Positions 35,361 to 44,800 of a stretch of DNA of 64,000 nt are shown here, piece by piece. Under the pieces are notes generated by a model. It saw nothing but the letters and a program-made list of their open reading frames with translations. It was not told the DNA's origin and made no database searches. The position numbers and the translations under genes were made by a program. Origin of the DNA: Ensifer canadensis (GTDB lineage: Bacteria > Pseudomonadota > Alphaproteobacteria > Rhizobiales > Rhizobiaceae). How positions within the stretch are numbered: the stretch's first letter is position 1; every line of letters begins with the position of its first letter. The stretch is from positions 496,001 through 560,000 of the forward strand of contig NZ_CP083373.1 in NCBI RefSeq assembly GCF_017488845.2. Reading direction: 5' to 3'.

Positions 35361-36329
35361 ATGACGCAGGCAGAAGCAAATCCCCGTACGATGGGGCAGA
35401 AGGAGACAATCATGAGCTTGGATAACACCCTACGTGGCGGCCGATCGGCAACCGAAGAATTGGTTCCATCGCGCTACGCGGTGAAGGTCGGAGAAATTGA
35501 AGTGCTGGTGATCAGCGATGGAGTGCTACCCCTTCCAACCGCGATGTTGGGACACAATGCCGACCCGACGGAACGCGCCGCATGGCTGGACAATATGTTC
35601 CTGCCGCAGGAAGCTTTCGACTGGGCGCTGAACGCGGTGGTGGTGCGCAGCGGCGTGCAGGTGATCCTTATCGACGCCGGTCTGGGGCTGGATCCGGAAT
35701 TGAACCTGCCGCGGGCCGGGCAATTGGTGAAGAGACTTGAGAGTGCCGGCATCGACCTCGGGTCCGTGACCGATGTCGTACTGACCCACATGCATATGGA
35801 CCACGTTGGCGGGCTGCTCGTCGAAGGCGTCAAGGATCGGTTGCGTCCGGACCTGCGCATTCACGTTGCCGCCGCCGAGGTTAAGTTCTGGGAGGCGCCC
35901 GATTTCACGCATGTCAACATGCCTGCCGGCTTTCCGGATGCACTTCGTGCGGCCGCCAAACGGTTCGCCAAGGAATACCATGACCAGCTGCGGCTGTTCG
36001 ATGAGGAACACCAGGTGGCTCCGGGCGTCGTCGTCTCTCGCACCGGCGGCCATACCCCCGGGCACAGCGTGGTCCGCGTTGCGTCCGGGAACGACCGGCT
36101 GATGTTCGCCGGCGACGCCGTGTTCGCGGTTGGCTTCGAGCACCCCGACTGGTTTAACGGCTTCGAGCACGATCCTGAGGAAGCTGCCCGTGTTAGGGTC
36201 CGGCTTTTGCGAGAGCTGGCGGCGACTGGGGAACTGCTGGTAGCTACTCATATGCCGTTCCCGTCGGTCGGGCACGTTGCGGTTGACGGCGACGCCTTTC
36301 GTTGGGTGCCGGTTTTCTGGGACTATTAA
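35361..36329 (+). CDS. MBL-fold metallohydrolase (first of two paralogues)
   Basis: I start at ATG 35361 (322 residues) rather than 35412, because ACAGGAGCGCAT directly upstream is shared with the paralogue at 38405 and the N-termini align (MTQAEANPR, MSNAEISPR). The metal-binding HMHMDH is at 143-148, with further ligands in GGHTPGHS, FAGDAVF and ATHMPF. The group includes lactonases and organophosphate or glyoxalase-like hydrolases. No signal peptide is evident. It precedes an HD-domain gene on the same strand and faces its paralogue. Substrate unknown. Confidence 0.9.
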   Translation: MTQAEANPRTMGQKETIMSLDNTLRGGRSATEELVPSRYAVKVGEIEVLVISDGVLPLPTAMLGHNADPTERAAWLDNMFLPQEAFDWALNAVVVRSGVQVILIDAGLGLDPELNLPRAGQLVKRLESAGIDLGSVTDVVLTHMHMDHVGGLLVEGVKDRLRPDLRIHVAAAEVKFWEAPDFTHVNMPAGFPDALRAAAKRFAKEYHDQLRLFDEEHQVAPGVVVSRTGGHTPGHSVVRVASGNDRLMFAGDAVFAVGFEHPDWFNGFEHDPEEAARVRVRLLRELAATGELLVATHMPFPSVGHVAVDGDAFRWVPVFWDY

Positions 36330-36361
36330 CCGAATATTGACCTTAGCCGCCAATCAAGCGA

Positions 36362-36398
36362 CCGCATGCGATCGGACATCCTTGGAGATCGCGTGCGG
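36362..36398 (+). terminator. Hairpin after the first MBL gene
   Basis: CCGCATGCGATC (36362-36373) and GATCGCGTGCGG (36387-36398) pair over 12 bp with one wobble. No T-run follows directly (TTCTTC), so it may terminate weakly or only protect the RNA end. Confidence 0.45.
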
Positions 36399-36475
36399 TT
36401 CTTCGCGGCTCGGTGCTGATGCGCCGCGCGCTCCCCAATTTTTTTGCCCTGCAGCACTCAGGAAGAGGTTGTGAC

Positions 36476-37123
36476 ATGATTGCCATGGAAGCACGCATCG
36501 TCGCCGGCATTTCGGTTCCGGGAACGCCGCTCGTCGGCCGAGCGATCGATTATGCGCGGGAGGCTTGTGAGCCCTATCTCTTCAATCACGTCATGCGATC
36601 CTGGCTGTTTGCCGCAAAGATCGCCGAGCTGCAGAACATAACGCACGACGCCGAGGTGCTCGCAGTCGGCGCGCTGTTGCATGATATCACCCTGAATGAG
36701 CGATTTGCAGGGCCCCGCCGTTTCGAAGTGGAAGCCGCCGATCTGGCTCGAAAGTTCGCGACGGAAGCCGGACTCGATGGACGGCGTGCTCAGCTGATCT
36801 GGGACAGCGTCGCCCTCAACTCGACACCCTCGATCGGGCTCTACAAGGAAGCGGAGATCGCACTTTGCACGGCAGGAATCTGCTTTGATGTTGTGGGCCT
36901 CAAATACAGCCTCATTCCCTCGTCCGACGTGCGGGCGATCATTGCCGAGTTTCCCCGGCTTGGGATGAAGAAAAAAATGACCGCATGTTTTTGCCACATC
37001 GCCAAAACGCAGCCGGAAACCACCTACGACAATTTTGTCCGGGATTTCGGCGAGCGCCTGGTTTCCGGTTACAGTGTCCCTTCCTCGGTCGATCTCATCG
37101 CCGAAGCCCCCTTCGCTGAATGA
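36476..37123 (+). CDS. HD-domain hydrolase-like protein
   Basis: From ATG 36476 (a second ATG is at 36485) it encodes 215 residues. The HD metal motif is visible: first His in FNHVMRSWLFAAKIAE, HD in VGALLHDITLNERF, then F-x-V-E-A-A-D-L-A-R. The similar cyanamide hydratase-like HD group has the same length and SVPG-T..ARE-x-x-x-P-Y-L-F-N-H beginning. It is probably a hydrolase or hydratase of a small molecule. It sits between two MBL hydrolases, on the strand of the first. The role is not determined. Confidence 0.85.
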   Translation: MIAMEARIVAGISVPGTPLVGRAIDYAREACEPYLFNHVMRSWLFAAKIAELQNITHDAEVLAVGALLHDITLNERFAGPRRFEVEAADLARKFATEAGLDGRRAQLIWDSVALNSTPSIGLYKEAEIALCTAGICFDVVGLKYSLIPSSDVRAIIAEFPRLGMKKKMTACFCHIAKTQPETTYDNFVRDFGERLVSGYSVPSSVDLIAEAPFAE

Positions 37124-37390
37124 TGCAGCGATATCGGCTATCATTGATGCCGATGCTAAAAACCGGCAGGGGCGTAGCAGGCGCCTCAAAGGCCCAGAGT
37201 TGATGTGAACTCTCGTCTCCTGCTTCTCCGCACGTTTGAGTAGTCGCCACCACAGATCGGGCGACAGGAAAATCTTGGAGTGCGTCGGCTTTACGGGGCA
37301 AAGCGGCGTGGTCGCCTTCATCCTTCGTGCACAGCCGTTTAGCGTGAAGGGTCGCGGAGGATAGGCTCCAAATGTTCTCGTTTCAATTGG

Positions 37391-37429
37391 CCGGTGGATC
37401 GAGGGCCATACCGCCCTACGATCCACCGG
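37391..37429. terminator. Bidirectional hairpin between convergent genes
   Basis: CCGGTGGATCG (37391-37401) and CGATCCACCGG (37419-37429) pair perfectly, with an inner GGGC/GCCC pair (37403-37406, 37413-37416). It lies between the HD gene (plus) and the second MBL gene (minus), ending 46 bases before the latter's stop. It could end transcripts from both sides. Confidence 0.65.
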
Positions 37430-37475
37430 TCAGTCAAACCCAACGCCTTAGGTCGGATCCTAATCGCCGTATGGA

Positions 37476-38405
37476 TCAGTAGTCCCACCAAGCCGGGACC
37501 CAGCGATAAAGGTCGCCGGCGGCTGCCACACGACCGACCGACGGGAACGGCATGTGCGTCGACACCAGCCAAGATCCGGTTTCCGCCAGCTCTTTCATAA
37601 GACGGAGCCGGACGCGGGTTGCTTCCTCTGGGTCGTGTTCAAAGCCGTTATGCCACTCAGGATGGTCGAAGGAAACCGGGAATAGGGCGTCGCCGCCGAA
37701 CATAAGCCGTTCGCCGCGAGACGAGATCCGGACCACGCTATGCCCTGGGGTGTGGCCGCCGGTGCGTGCGACAACCACCCCCGGCGCCACCTCGGACTGC
37801 TCATCAAAGGTGCGCAAATGACTGCCGAACATGTCCATGAACTCGAGCGACGCCTTGCGTGCCAGATCCGCAAGTGCCGGTGGCATGGCCGTAAGCGAGA
37901 AATCGGGTGACTTCCAGAATTTGGCTTCTGCCGCGGACACATGGACGCGCAGATCTGCACGCATCCTCTCTTTCACGCCTTCGACGAGCAGCCCGCCAAC
38001 ATGGTCGAAGTGCATGTGCGTCAATACAACGTCGGTCACGGATTCAAGATCGACGCCGGCGGCTTCCAGACGATGGCCAAACTGTCCGGCTCGGGGGAAG
38101 TCGGGGTACTCTTCGCCGATACCGCTGTCGATGAGAATCGTCTGGTCGCCGCTACGTACCACCACGGCGTTCAACGCCCAGTCAAAGGCTTCCTTCGATA
38201 GAAACCTTTCGTCTAGCCACGCTCCACGTTCGGCTGGGTTGGCATTGGTGGCCATTGACTCGGCTGGAGGTGTCAGCATCCCATCGCTGATAACCACCAC
38301 TTCGATCTCACCCACCTGAACCGCGTAGCGTGACGGAACCAGTTCGTCCGGCGTCGGTCTTTCCTGCTGGATGATTTTTCGGGGGCTGATTTCTGCGTTC
38401 GACAT
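37476..38405 (-). CDS. MBL-fold metallohydrolase (second paralogue)
   Basis: The 309-residue protein is clearly related to the one at 35361 along its whole length (ELVPSRYAVQVGEIEVVVISDG, DWALNAVVVRSG). Metal ligands are in THMHFDHVGGL, GGHTPGHS, FGGDALF and STHMPFPSVG. No signal peptide is seen. It starts at ATG 38405 after ACAGGAGCGCAT. The two copies face each other across the HD gene, an inverted duplication with divergence. The substrates may differ. Confidence 0.9.
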   Translation of the reverse strand: MSNAEISPRKIIQQERPTPDELVPSRYAVQVGEIEVVVISDGMLTPPAESMATNANPAERGAWLDERFLSKEAFDWALNAVVVRSGDQTILIDSGIGEEYPDFPRAGQFGHRLEAAGVDLESVTDVVLTHMHFDHVGGLLVEGVKERMRADLRVHVSAAEAKFWKSPDFSLTAMPPALADLARKASLEFMDMFGSHLRTFDEQSEVAPGVVVARTGGHTPGHSVVRISSRGERLMFGGDALFPVSFDHPEWHNGFEHDPEEATRVRLRLMKELAETGSWLVSTHMPFPSVGRVAAAGDLYRWVPAWWDY

Positions 38406-38577
38406 ATGCGCTCCTGTTTTCGCAATTCATACGTGCCGGTCGGGCTACATCAGGGAATCTAGTTTGGAGCGTTTTAGCAGTCGACCTACACATGAGTATG
38501 GGGCGGTCACGCTCATCCCGGCCGGACTCAAGGAACACAGCCAGGTCTCCTGGTTTTCATAATCTTCCGACCGGAAC

Positions 38578-38700
38578 CGGAGCGGAACCGCGGCGTAGTC
38601 TCGCCTCCTCGTGCATGTTGATGGATGTCGATACGAGAACGGGGGTGACCAGCGATGTAGGAAAACGGACCTAGGAAGATTCGTTTTTTGAGGGTCGATA
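38578..38700 (-). pseudogene. Relic of a nuclease C-terminus, similar to 5690-5800
   Basis: On the minus strand the frame reads VRFPTSLVTPVLVSTSINMHEEARLRRGSA, matching in pieces the end of the broken restriction gene at 5667 (ARFLTSLVTRVLAATPVNMHEEARRRRGS). The DNA itself is alike over ~110 bases, roughly four in five positions by eye. An in-frame TAG lies just upstream. Only this end is left, with no neighbouring methylase. Confidence 0.6.
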
Positions 38701-38809
38701 CGGACGATCAATCGTCGGCGCGGAAGGACTGCTCCGGAGATAACGCGGCGGCTCAGTGCCGACGGATGCCCGTTCTCGAAGAACGTTCAGGTCTTCGGCG
38801 TGGGCAACT

Positions 38810-39055
38810 CTATTCCCCCTGTTTCCGGCAGCCACCGTCGCGGCGAACTGCCAGCAACTCGTCGAGTCGCGAGGCAACCCAAATCACGGTCATCGACCCC
38901 TGCGCGAAGCGATAGCCGAACTCGAAGTCTTCTGTCTCAAGTCTAGCATGAACATGTCGGACAACGGCTGAAGCTACAGCCGCAGTGATCACCCGTCTTC
39001 GTGACCGCTGCAATCGGTCCCTGACCGCGCTGCCAAACCGCGGAGATACTGGCAT
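38810..39055 (-). CDS. Hypothetical small ORF
   Basis: 81 codons from ATG 39055, product beginning MPVSPRFGSAVRDRLQRSRR and with RLETEDFEFGYRFAQGSMTV in the middle. The composition is protein-like but I do not recognise a family, and the ribosome site is weak. It may be a fragment. Confidence 0.25.
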   Translation of the reverse strand: MPVSPRFGSAVRDRLQRSRRRVITAAVASAVVRHVHARLETEDFEFGYRFAQGSMTVIWVASRLDELLAVRRDGGCRKQGE

Positions 39056-39062
39056 GATCAGT

Positions 39063-39317
39063 TCAATCGCTCATCTTCGCCGGAATTTCCTCGCCCGGTA
39101 CTGGGGTAATGTCGGGCGCTTCTTCCGGGACATCATCAGGTCCCGGCTCCTCAATCGGGCGATCTGGGTCGGGCAGCGAATCGGGGGGAGTATCTGGTGG
39201 AACTTCCTCGGGCCTTTTCGGGTCTCTGGGGCCTGGGACGGTAACAACCTGGGGCTCCGAGGGCGTCAGGCCTGCCGGGCCGGGCATCGGAATTGGTTCA
39301 GTAGGTTTCGTGCTCAC
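39063..39317 (-). CDS. Small proline-rich acidic protein
   Basis: I start at GTG 39317, nine bases after GAGGAG, giving 84 residues. The protein is mostly Pro, Asp, Glu and Thr with repeated P-x-x-P (PMPGPAGLTP, PPDTPPDSLPDPDRPIEEPG) and should be disordered. There is no signal peptide or membrane segment. Similar short proline-rich ORFs are frequent in rhizobial genomes, without known function. A longer in-frame extension to 39473 has no family character and no good ribosome site. Confidence 0.6.
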   Translation of the reverse strand: MSTKPTEPIPMPGPAGLTPSEPQVVTVPGPRDPKRPEEVPPDTPPDSLPDPDRPIEEPGPDDVPEEAPDITPVPGEEIPAKMSD

Positions 39318-39675
39318 GATGGACTCCTCCTCAGGAGGGCAACTGATACCGCGCCGTTTTTGTTCCGCAAGCAGGGAGGCGAGGCATGAGCGCCGACCCC
39401 GCTTCATGCTCGATGGCCACACCATGCGCGTCGGGCTTGCATTGAGGCCATGCCAAGGTGCCGTCGGGCTCACATTGCGTCGTCCACCGCCATACGCTCG
39501 GCGAGCATCTTGCGCAGTATCCTAGTCGAGCTCAACCCGGATTACGCGGATGTCGCGGTTCGCGCGTAGCGAAAGCGCGCCCATAAACCTGACGAAGAAC
39601 CAGCATGAGAAATCTTTCCCATCCGTGCCGGTGGGACCAGAGAGGCCGCCATCGCAGCCCCTCTTTATGGTCATG
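39318..39675. other. Gap of 358 bases, no supported gene
   Basis: Between the proline-rich gene and the DUF982 gene. A 50-codon ORF (39522-39674, minus) begins one base after the DUF982 stop, but I cannot support it further. Confidence 0.3.
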
Positions 39676-39978
39676 TCACGGAGATACGCGGCCACCCCCA
39701 GACGTTCCCTTGAGCATCCACGGCAGAACCGCGGGCGCTTCAACAAGAATCCCCTTCTTCTTCGCAAACGCACAGAGCGTATCGCGCGCGACACTGATGG
39801 GCTTCAGCCCGTCGTGAGCCAGGTAGCACGTCTTCAAGGTCGCATCGTGGATAAGATCCTGATCTCCTTCGGACCACTCCTCAAGGAAGTCGATCGCGTC
39901 GGCCAGGTTGGCAATCTCGATGACTAGGTCCTTCCTTTCACTCAGGTAAACTGGTCGATCAAACATCTTCGTTTGCAT
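39676..39978 (-). CDS. DUF982-family protein
   Basis: From ATG 39978, preceded by GAGGTAGAA, it encodes 100 residues. The DUF982 pattern is clear: FDRPVYL, IANLADAIDFLEEWSEGDQD, TLKTCYLAHDGLKPISVARD and FAKKKGILVE. This family is almost confined to rhizobia and their relatives and supports the taxonomic call. The C-terminal tail (about 85-100) is longer than usual. Function unknown; many copies per genome are common. Confidence 0.85.
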   Translation of the reverse strand: MQTKMFDRPVYLSERKDLVIEIANLADAIDFLEEWSEGDQDLIHDATLKTCYLAHDGLKPISVARDTLCAFAKKKGILVEAPAVLPWMLKGTSGGGRVSP

Positions 39979-40325
39979 TTCTACCTCACTGAACTGATTG
40001 TTTTTCAACAAGGAAAGCGCTTTGCGCTCGACAAAAATTTATTTTCGACGCCGCGCCAGTTCAAGAGGTCTAGCGCGTTTTTTCGCCAAATCTCGCCGTC
40101 AGTGCCGCCAGACCCTCCTTGGCGCCTACGCCAAATACGGTCCCGACGCAATCACCATCCCTGACGCTTTGAACATCAAGGAAGACGAGCCTCATCAACA
40201 TGAAGATGGACCATGATCGCCTCGGCCCACCCGTTTGCCAGCGGCCCGCGGCGAACGCTCCTCGAAAGCCCGCCCCGTTCGCCGGCTTCGACGAGACGGC
40301 CGAATGGAAAACTATACTAGCCAGT

Positions 40326-40409
40326 TTATTGCGGACGTAGATTAGAGGGAAAACTCGCCGGGCCTGAGGCAAAAGCGAGGGATGCCACAGCTGTAATCAT
40401 GATCTTCAT
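40326..40409 (-). CDS. Possible short exported peptide
   Basis: 27 codons from ATG 40409 after GGAGACTACCG: MKIMITAVASLAFASGPASF and then a short tail. It looks like a signal peptide with almost no mature part, either a very small secreted peptide or a truncated exported protein. Weak support beyond ribosome site and hydrophobic core. Confidence 0.3.
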   Translation of the reverse strand: MKIMITAVASLAFASGPASFPSNLRPQ

Positions 40410-40692
40410 CGGTAGTCTCCTAGGTTCGAACCTCCCGCCAAGGATTGCGGGAGACTTTGGCCTAGGACTATTGCGGAGACGGCGACATACGGCAGGTGTC
40501 GTATTTCGACCGTTCCGCGATCCGCGACGCCTCCAGGTGGTTAGCGACTTGTTTCCAACACATTGGCCTCCTATATAACTCGTCGTTGGCATTGCTATGA
40601 GCGCGCTGAATGATTCGCCGCTCGCAAATGCCTCGTCGCTTTAGACTTTTGACCACGGATGTACTGGCACTGGTTGGCAAGCGATGATGAGG

Positions 40693-40724
40693 AAGGTCGG
40701 TGCGGTTTCGCCCCGGCCTTTTTT
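40693..40724 (+). terminator. Strong intrinsic terminator without an obvious upstream gene
   Basis: GGTCGGTGCG (40695-40704), loop GTTT, CGCCCCGGCC (40709-40718), then six T. One mismatch and one wobble in a 10-bp stem. No plus-strand gene ends nearby, so it may end a small non-coding RNA transcribed from about 40450-40690. Confidence 0.65.
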
Positions 40725-40852
40725 CATGGGAATTGATCTCAATTTGTTCCTACTCCGGACGAGCTAATTGAGCTTAGACATGCGGTATGTCCTGTGGATG
40801 TTCGCTGCTCGTTCTCGCGTTTTAGATTTAGCTTGAAGGCGCACCACCTAGT

Positions 40853-40978
40853 TTAGCGGGTGATTGGTGGTGTCGGCGCTGTTTCTGATCCGAATTCCGG
40901 TTCAAACGCCATGATGCCAAGCACGATCCCCACGAGAATGCAGAGCAGCACGATGAAGATGAGGCCGGATTTGTCCAT
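40853..40978 (-). CDS. 41-residue single-span membrane protein
   Basis: From ATG 40978 the product has one hydrophobic helix at about residues 5-23 (GLIFIVLLCILVGIVLGIM) and a short acidic, proline-rich tail ending PTPPITR. MDKS at the front suggests an N-in orientation is possible. No homologue is recognised. The clean helix, stop and length suggest a real small gene; the ribosome site (AAGTGAG) is weak. Confidence 0.45.
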   Translation of the reverse strand: MDKSGLIFIVLLCILVGIVLGIMAFEPEFGSETAPTPPITR

Positions 40979-41024
40979 CGCTCACTTCAGGCTCAGAATG
41001 CGAGCAATTCGTGGCAGAGCGTGA

Positions 41025-41225
41025 TCAGAGCAGGGCGTTCGCTTCCAGATCCAGCGCCATAGTAGTGGTGACCTTTACCTCGCGCCGAGAGGTGGATGAA
41101 TCCCCTAACAATTTCCGCAGGCAGGACAAACGGTAAGCCGCGTGGCCCATGACCACGAAGAACCGGGTCCGTGCCCAGGCCTGCAACCAGTCCTCATTCT
41201 CTCCAGTGCAGGCGGCGCGCGCCAC
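41025..41225 (-). CDS. Hypothetical small protein (second of an overlapping pair)
   Basis: 66 codons from GTG 41225; the product includes ENEDWLQAWARTRFFVVMGH and YRLSCLRKLLGD. It overlaps the ORF ending at 41194 by 32 bases in another frame. I do not recognise it. The two ORFs may be coupled genes or one gene broken by a frameshift. Confidence 0.3.
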   Translation of the reverse strand: MARAACTGENEDWLQAWARTRFFVVMGHAAYRLSCLRKLLGDSSTSRREVKVTTTMALDLEANALL

Positions 41226-41385
41226 ATGTTTGCCTGACGTTCAATTTCATCGGGGGAGCGGTGCGGTACTTTGCGGCAAGGGCCAGCGCGAGAGCCCGGA
41301 GGTTTGGGAGAATGTCTCGGTGCTCGTCGGCTGCTTGCGCCTGGGCGTTTAGCTCCACCAGCAGGCGCTCATCATCGTCGGCCAT
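41194..41385 (-). CDS. Hypothetical small protein (first of an overlapping pair)
   Basis: 63 codons from ATG 41385 after GGAGGCACCA, a good ribosome site. The product starts MADDDERLLVELNAQAQAA and is predicted helical. No family recognised. Confidence 0.35.
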   Translation of the reverse strand: MADDDERLLVELNAQAQAADEHRDILPNLRALALALAAKYRTAPPMKLNVRQTCGARRLHWRE

Positions 41386-41477
41386 TGGTGCCTCCATTAA
41401 GCGCTGGCCTTCCGATCCAGCGACAATATCGGGAGCGTGCAAACTTTCAATTTTCTCGAAATCAGTATTACTGGAAG

Positions 41478-41685
41478 CTTCAACTTGGATCACAGGTCGA
41501 ACCGCAGACTGATTTCGTGGCGGCTATGATGAAAACTATCATCAAGGCGTCGGCCGTCTGGTCGATCCTGACATGAACGATGTCTCCGCGCGCTGGAAAG
41601 CGCTCCGGTCCAGGAACAGTTGGCGAGTCAGGCACTCAACATCGCCAACGATGAGTCGAAGAACATTTTGGCACTCTTCAGGTAG
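41478..41685 (+). pseudogene. Flagellin C-terminal relic
   Basis: Three short segments in successive frames match the end of rhizobial flagellins: QVEPQTDFVAAMMKTIIK, then GVGRLVDPDMNDVSARWKAL, then VQEQLASQALNIANDESKN with ILALFR and TAG at 41683-41685. Each change of frame is a one- or two-base shift. The N-terminal two thirds of the gene are absent. No other flagellar gene is in the window, so this is a stray remnant. Confidence 0.7.
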
Positions 41686-41889
41686 TCGAGTCGTCCGCGC
41701 CGAGACTGCCGTCTATGCCGAAGCGCCGTCGCGGATTGCCTCGAAGGAAGAGCCTTCTCAAATGCCTTGCGAGCTTTCGCACCGTCGGCTCTCACCAATC
41801 GCGGCGGCGATTACAGCAAGATCAGTCGGATCAAGGGTAAACCGAACTGATTAACGCCGTAGCCCGTCGCCGCCCGTCAGGTCGTTGCC

Positions 41890-44800
41890 CTAGAAGTTGC
41901 CACCGATACGAACGCCGAATGTGTGGTTCTGCGCATTGCCGTCGAAGCCGAAAGCAGTGCGATAGTCGAAACTGAGCGTCATGTCGTTGTTGAACTTGGC
42001 GTCGATGCCAAGCCCGACCGTCAGGTAATCGCGTATGTAACGGTCAAGCTCGAGCGCGTAAGGCATGGTACCGAGATCAGAATATCCCATGCTAGCCTGG
42101 CTCGATCCAGAAAAGTCGTGGGTGTACTCCAGCCGCCCGCGCGAGTTGAGCACACCCCACTCCATCGGATTTGCGTGTTCGGCGCGCATGCCGATAACCC
42201 CCGCTAGCATATCGAACGTTTGATCACCGAAGGACAGGCTATGCGGTCCTGCCCCCGTCTCGGTAAAGCCATCGAGGCGGGTATGGGCGCCCTCGATACT
42301 CCCGTAGGGTGAGAACATCAGACCGTTGTTTCTGTGTTCATAGCCGGCAGACAGTGATCCAAAGAATTGTGTACCATCCCGGCTTCCGGTGGCGAAGTCG
42401 CCAGTCGAGGTCACATAGCGCGTGCTGTCGAAGTCGAGACGGCTCACCCCCAGCAGACCGTCGAGATAGAACGGTGTGGGATGATAGCTGCCATAGAGCG
42501 CGGCGCTGAATGCCTGCCCGGTGCTGGTTGTGGCGCTTGAACCGATGTCGGTCCTGTCGCGACCGTAACCGAAACCGAATCCGGCGACCATGTCCGGCGC
42601 AAACCGATGATCGACGCCGCCGCTGACGCCGACGAGGGTGTGCCCGAGATCGATGTTGCCGCCTTCACTGGTCCCGAAATTGACGAACCCGCCAGTCCAG
42701 AAGGCCGTGTCGCCAAACATGGCGTTTATCGGCTCCACTGCGTTCCCAGCTTCCGTGCCTGGTTCTTTCTGCGGCCCTCCCATGGTGCGACCGCCGGGAT
42801 CGTTGCCCGGTCTTTCCACCTCGGCTCTCATACGCTCGCTCCGGTCGGCGTTTTGCGTGACGCCCATGCGAATATCGAGCGATTGCGCATGTCGGCTCTC
42901 GTCGCCATGCAGCCGCTCCAGGCGATCGTTGAAATTGCTGATCTGGGTGGTGGCAAGACGCTGAGCAGCCTGTGCCTGTGCGTTGATGAGGCCGATCACC
43001 TCCGCATCCTGCGACGGATCGGGGCGATAAATGCCGCCAAGCGCCAGACTGTAGGTCGCCGTGCCGGTCAGCCCGTTCTGGTCGCGCACCGTGAGGACGA
43101 GGGTGTAGTTCCCCGGTGTAGTCGGCAAGCCGTGGATCGTGCCCGTGCGCGCTTCGATGTCCATCCCTTCCGGCAGCCCGGTTGCCGAGTAGCTGTAGGG
43201 TGCAGTGCCGCCTGATACGGAAACAGCCCGGGTGTATTCGACGCCGGCGACCCCTGATGGAATTGAGCCTGACGCCGGCGAGAAGGTGAGGGTGGGTGAG
43301 ACATAGGTAAAAGCGGCAGGCAAAGTGGCCGTACCGCTTGGCGCCGTCACTGAAACATCGGTTGAACCCGCGACATTGGCCGGGGCGATGGCGGTGATCT
43401 GGGTATTGCTGACAACCGCGATGCTGGTTGCTGCCACACGGCCGAGCATCACGCTAGTCGTGCCATTGAGATGATTGCCGGTGATCGTGAGGGCTGTTCC
43501 ACCCCTCGTGGAACCGGTTGCAGGAGAAATCCCCGTTAGGCGTGGCGGAGCAGGAGCGACAACGATAGTGTAGCTGGCCGAAGCCGAGCCTGAGGTTACA
43601 GCGGTCGCGGTGACGTTAATGGGGAAGGCACCATCTGCGGTTGGTGTTCCAGTGATCTTACCGGAAGCCCCGTCGATGATGAGGCCAGCTGGCAGCCCGG
43701 TAGCGCTGAACGTGATGGTGCCGGCACCGCCGGCCGCGGAAATCGAACCATCGTTGTACGCGGCACCGACCACACCCGCGGTCAAGGCAGAGCCTTCAGC
43801 CGGTGTCAGGGATACAGGGAGTGGGGCCGCCGCGATCACAATGATATAGCTCGCGGCGGCGACCCCCGAGGTTGCTCCAGTTGCAGTAACAGCAAGGGTG
43901 AACGTCCCAGCGGCCGTCGGCGTTCCGGTAATTTCACCGGTCTCAGGATCAATGGACAGGCCTGATGGCAGACCGGTGGCCCCGTAGGTGATAGTGCCGG
44001 CACCACCAGACGCGGAGATCGAACCATCGTTGTACGCGGTGCCGACCACGCCCGCGGTCAACGCAGAGCCGTCGGCCGGTGTCAGGGATACAGGCAGTGG
44101 GGCCGCCGCGACGACGATGGTATAACTCACGCTGGCCGTGCCGGAGGTTGCTCCGGTTGCGGTAACAGCAACGGTGAACGTTCCATCGGCCGTCGGCGTT
44201 CCCGTGATCGCACCGGTCGCAGGATCAATGGACAGACGGGAGGGCAGACCGGCGGCACTGTACGTAATGGTTCCGGCACCACCGGTCGCGGAAATCGAAC
44301 CATCGTTGTACGCGGCACCGACCAAGCCATTCGACAGGTTCGAGCCGTCGGGCGGCGTGAGGATCATCGAGGGAGCAACGTTCCAAGGTGTTCCACGGGT
44401 AAAAGCCAGATTTCTATTTCCTGCTATGTTGCTGACGGCATTTGCCAGAACATCAAGGCGAAGGGTGCCTGATCCGGATATATCGCCGACCCGGACGGTA
44501 TAATGAATGTTGTCCGAGGTCTGGATTAACGCCAGCCTCCCGATAGCGGTGCCGGTCGATGTCAGCACCAGGTCGGAGCCGGTAAAATCCGTGACGGCTT
44601 CGGAGAAGGTGACATCAAACGTCACGCTGACGGCGTCGGACGCAGGGTTGCCGATCACACCGGTCGAAATAACCTCAGGTCGCGGAGCTGCTGCTTCGAC
44701 TGTAAGCGTATAGGTCACCGCTTTCGAATGGGCACGCGCGTTAGTCGCCTGAACGGTGAAGGTGAAGCTACCCGTTTCCGTCGGCGTTCCCGACAGTTCG

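Larger units (their letters stand above)
39979..40852. other. Gene-poor stretch, 874 bases
   Basis: Only the short exported-peptide ORF at 40326-40409 and the terminator at 40693-40724 are listed from it. ORFs at 39998-40216 (plus) and 40070-40372 (minus) overlap each other and have no family features. Confidence 0.35.

Noticed and set aside
39998..40372. Overlapping plus and minus ORFs in the gene-poor stretch
   Set aside because: Both have mixed composition and no ribosome sites; I could not favour either.
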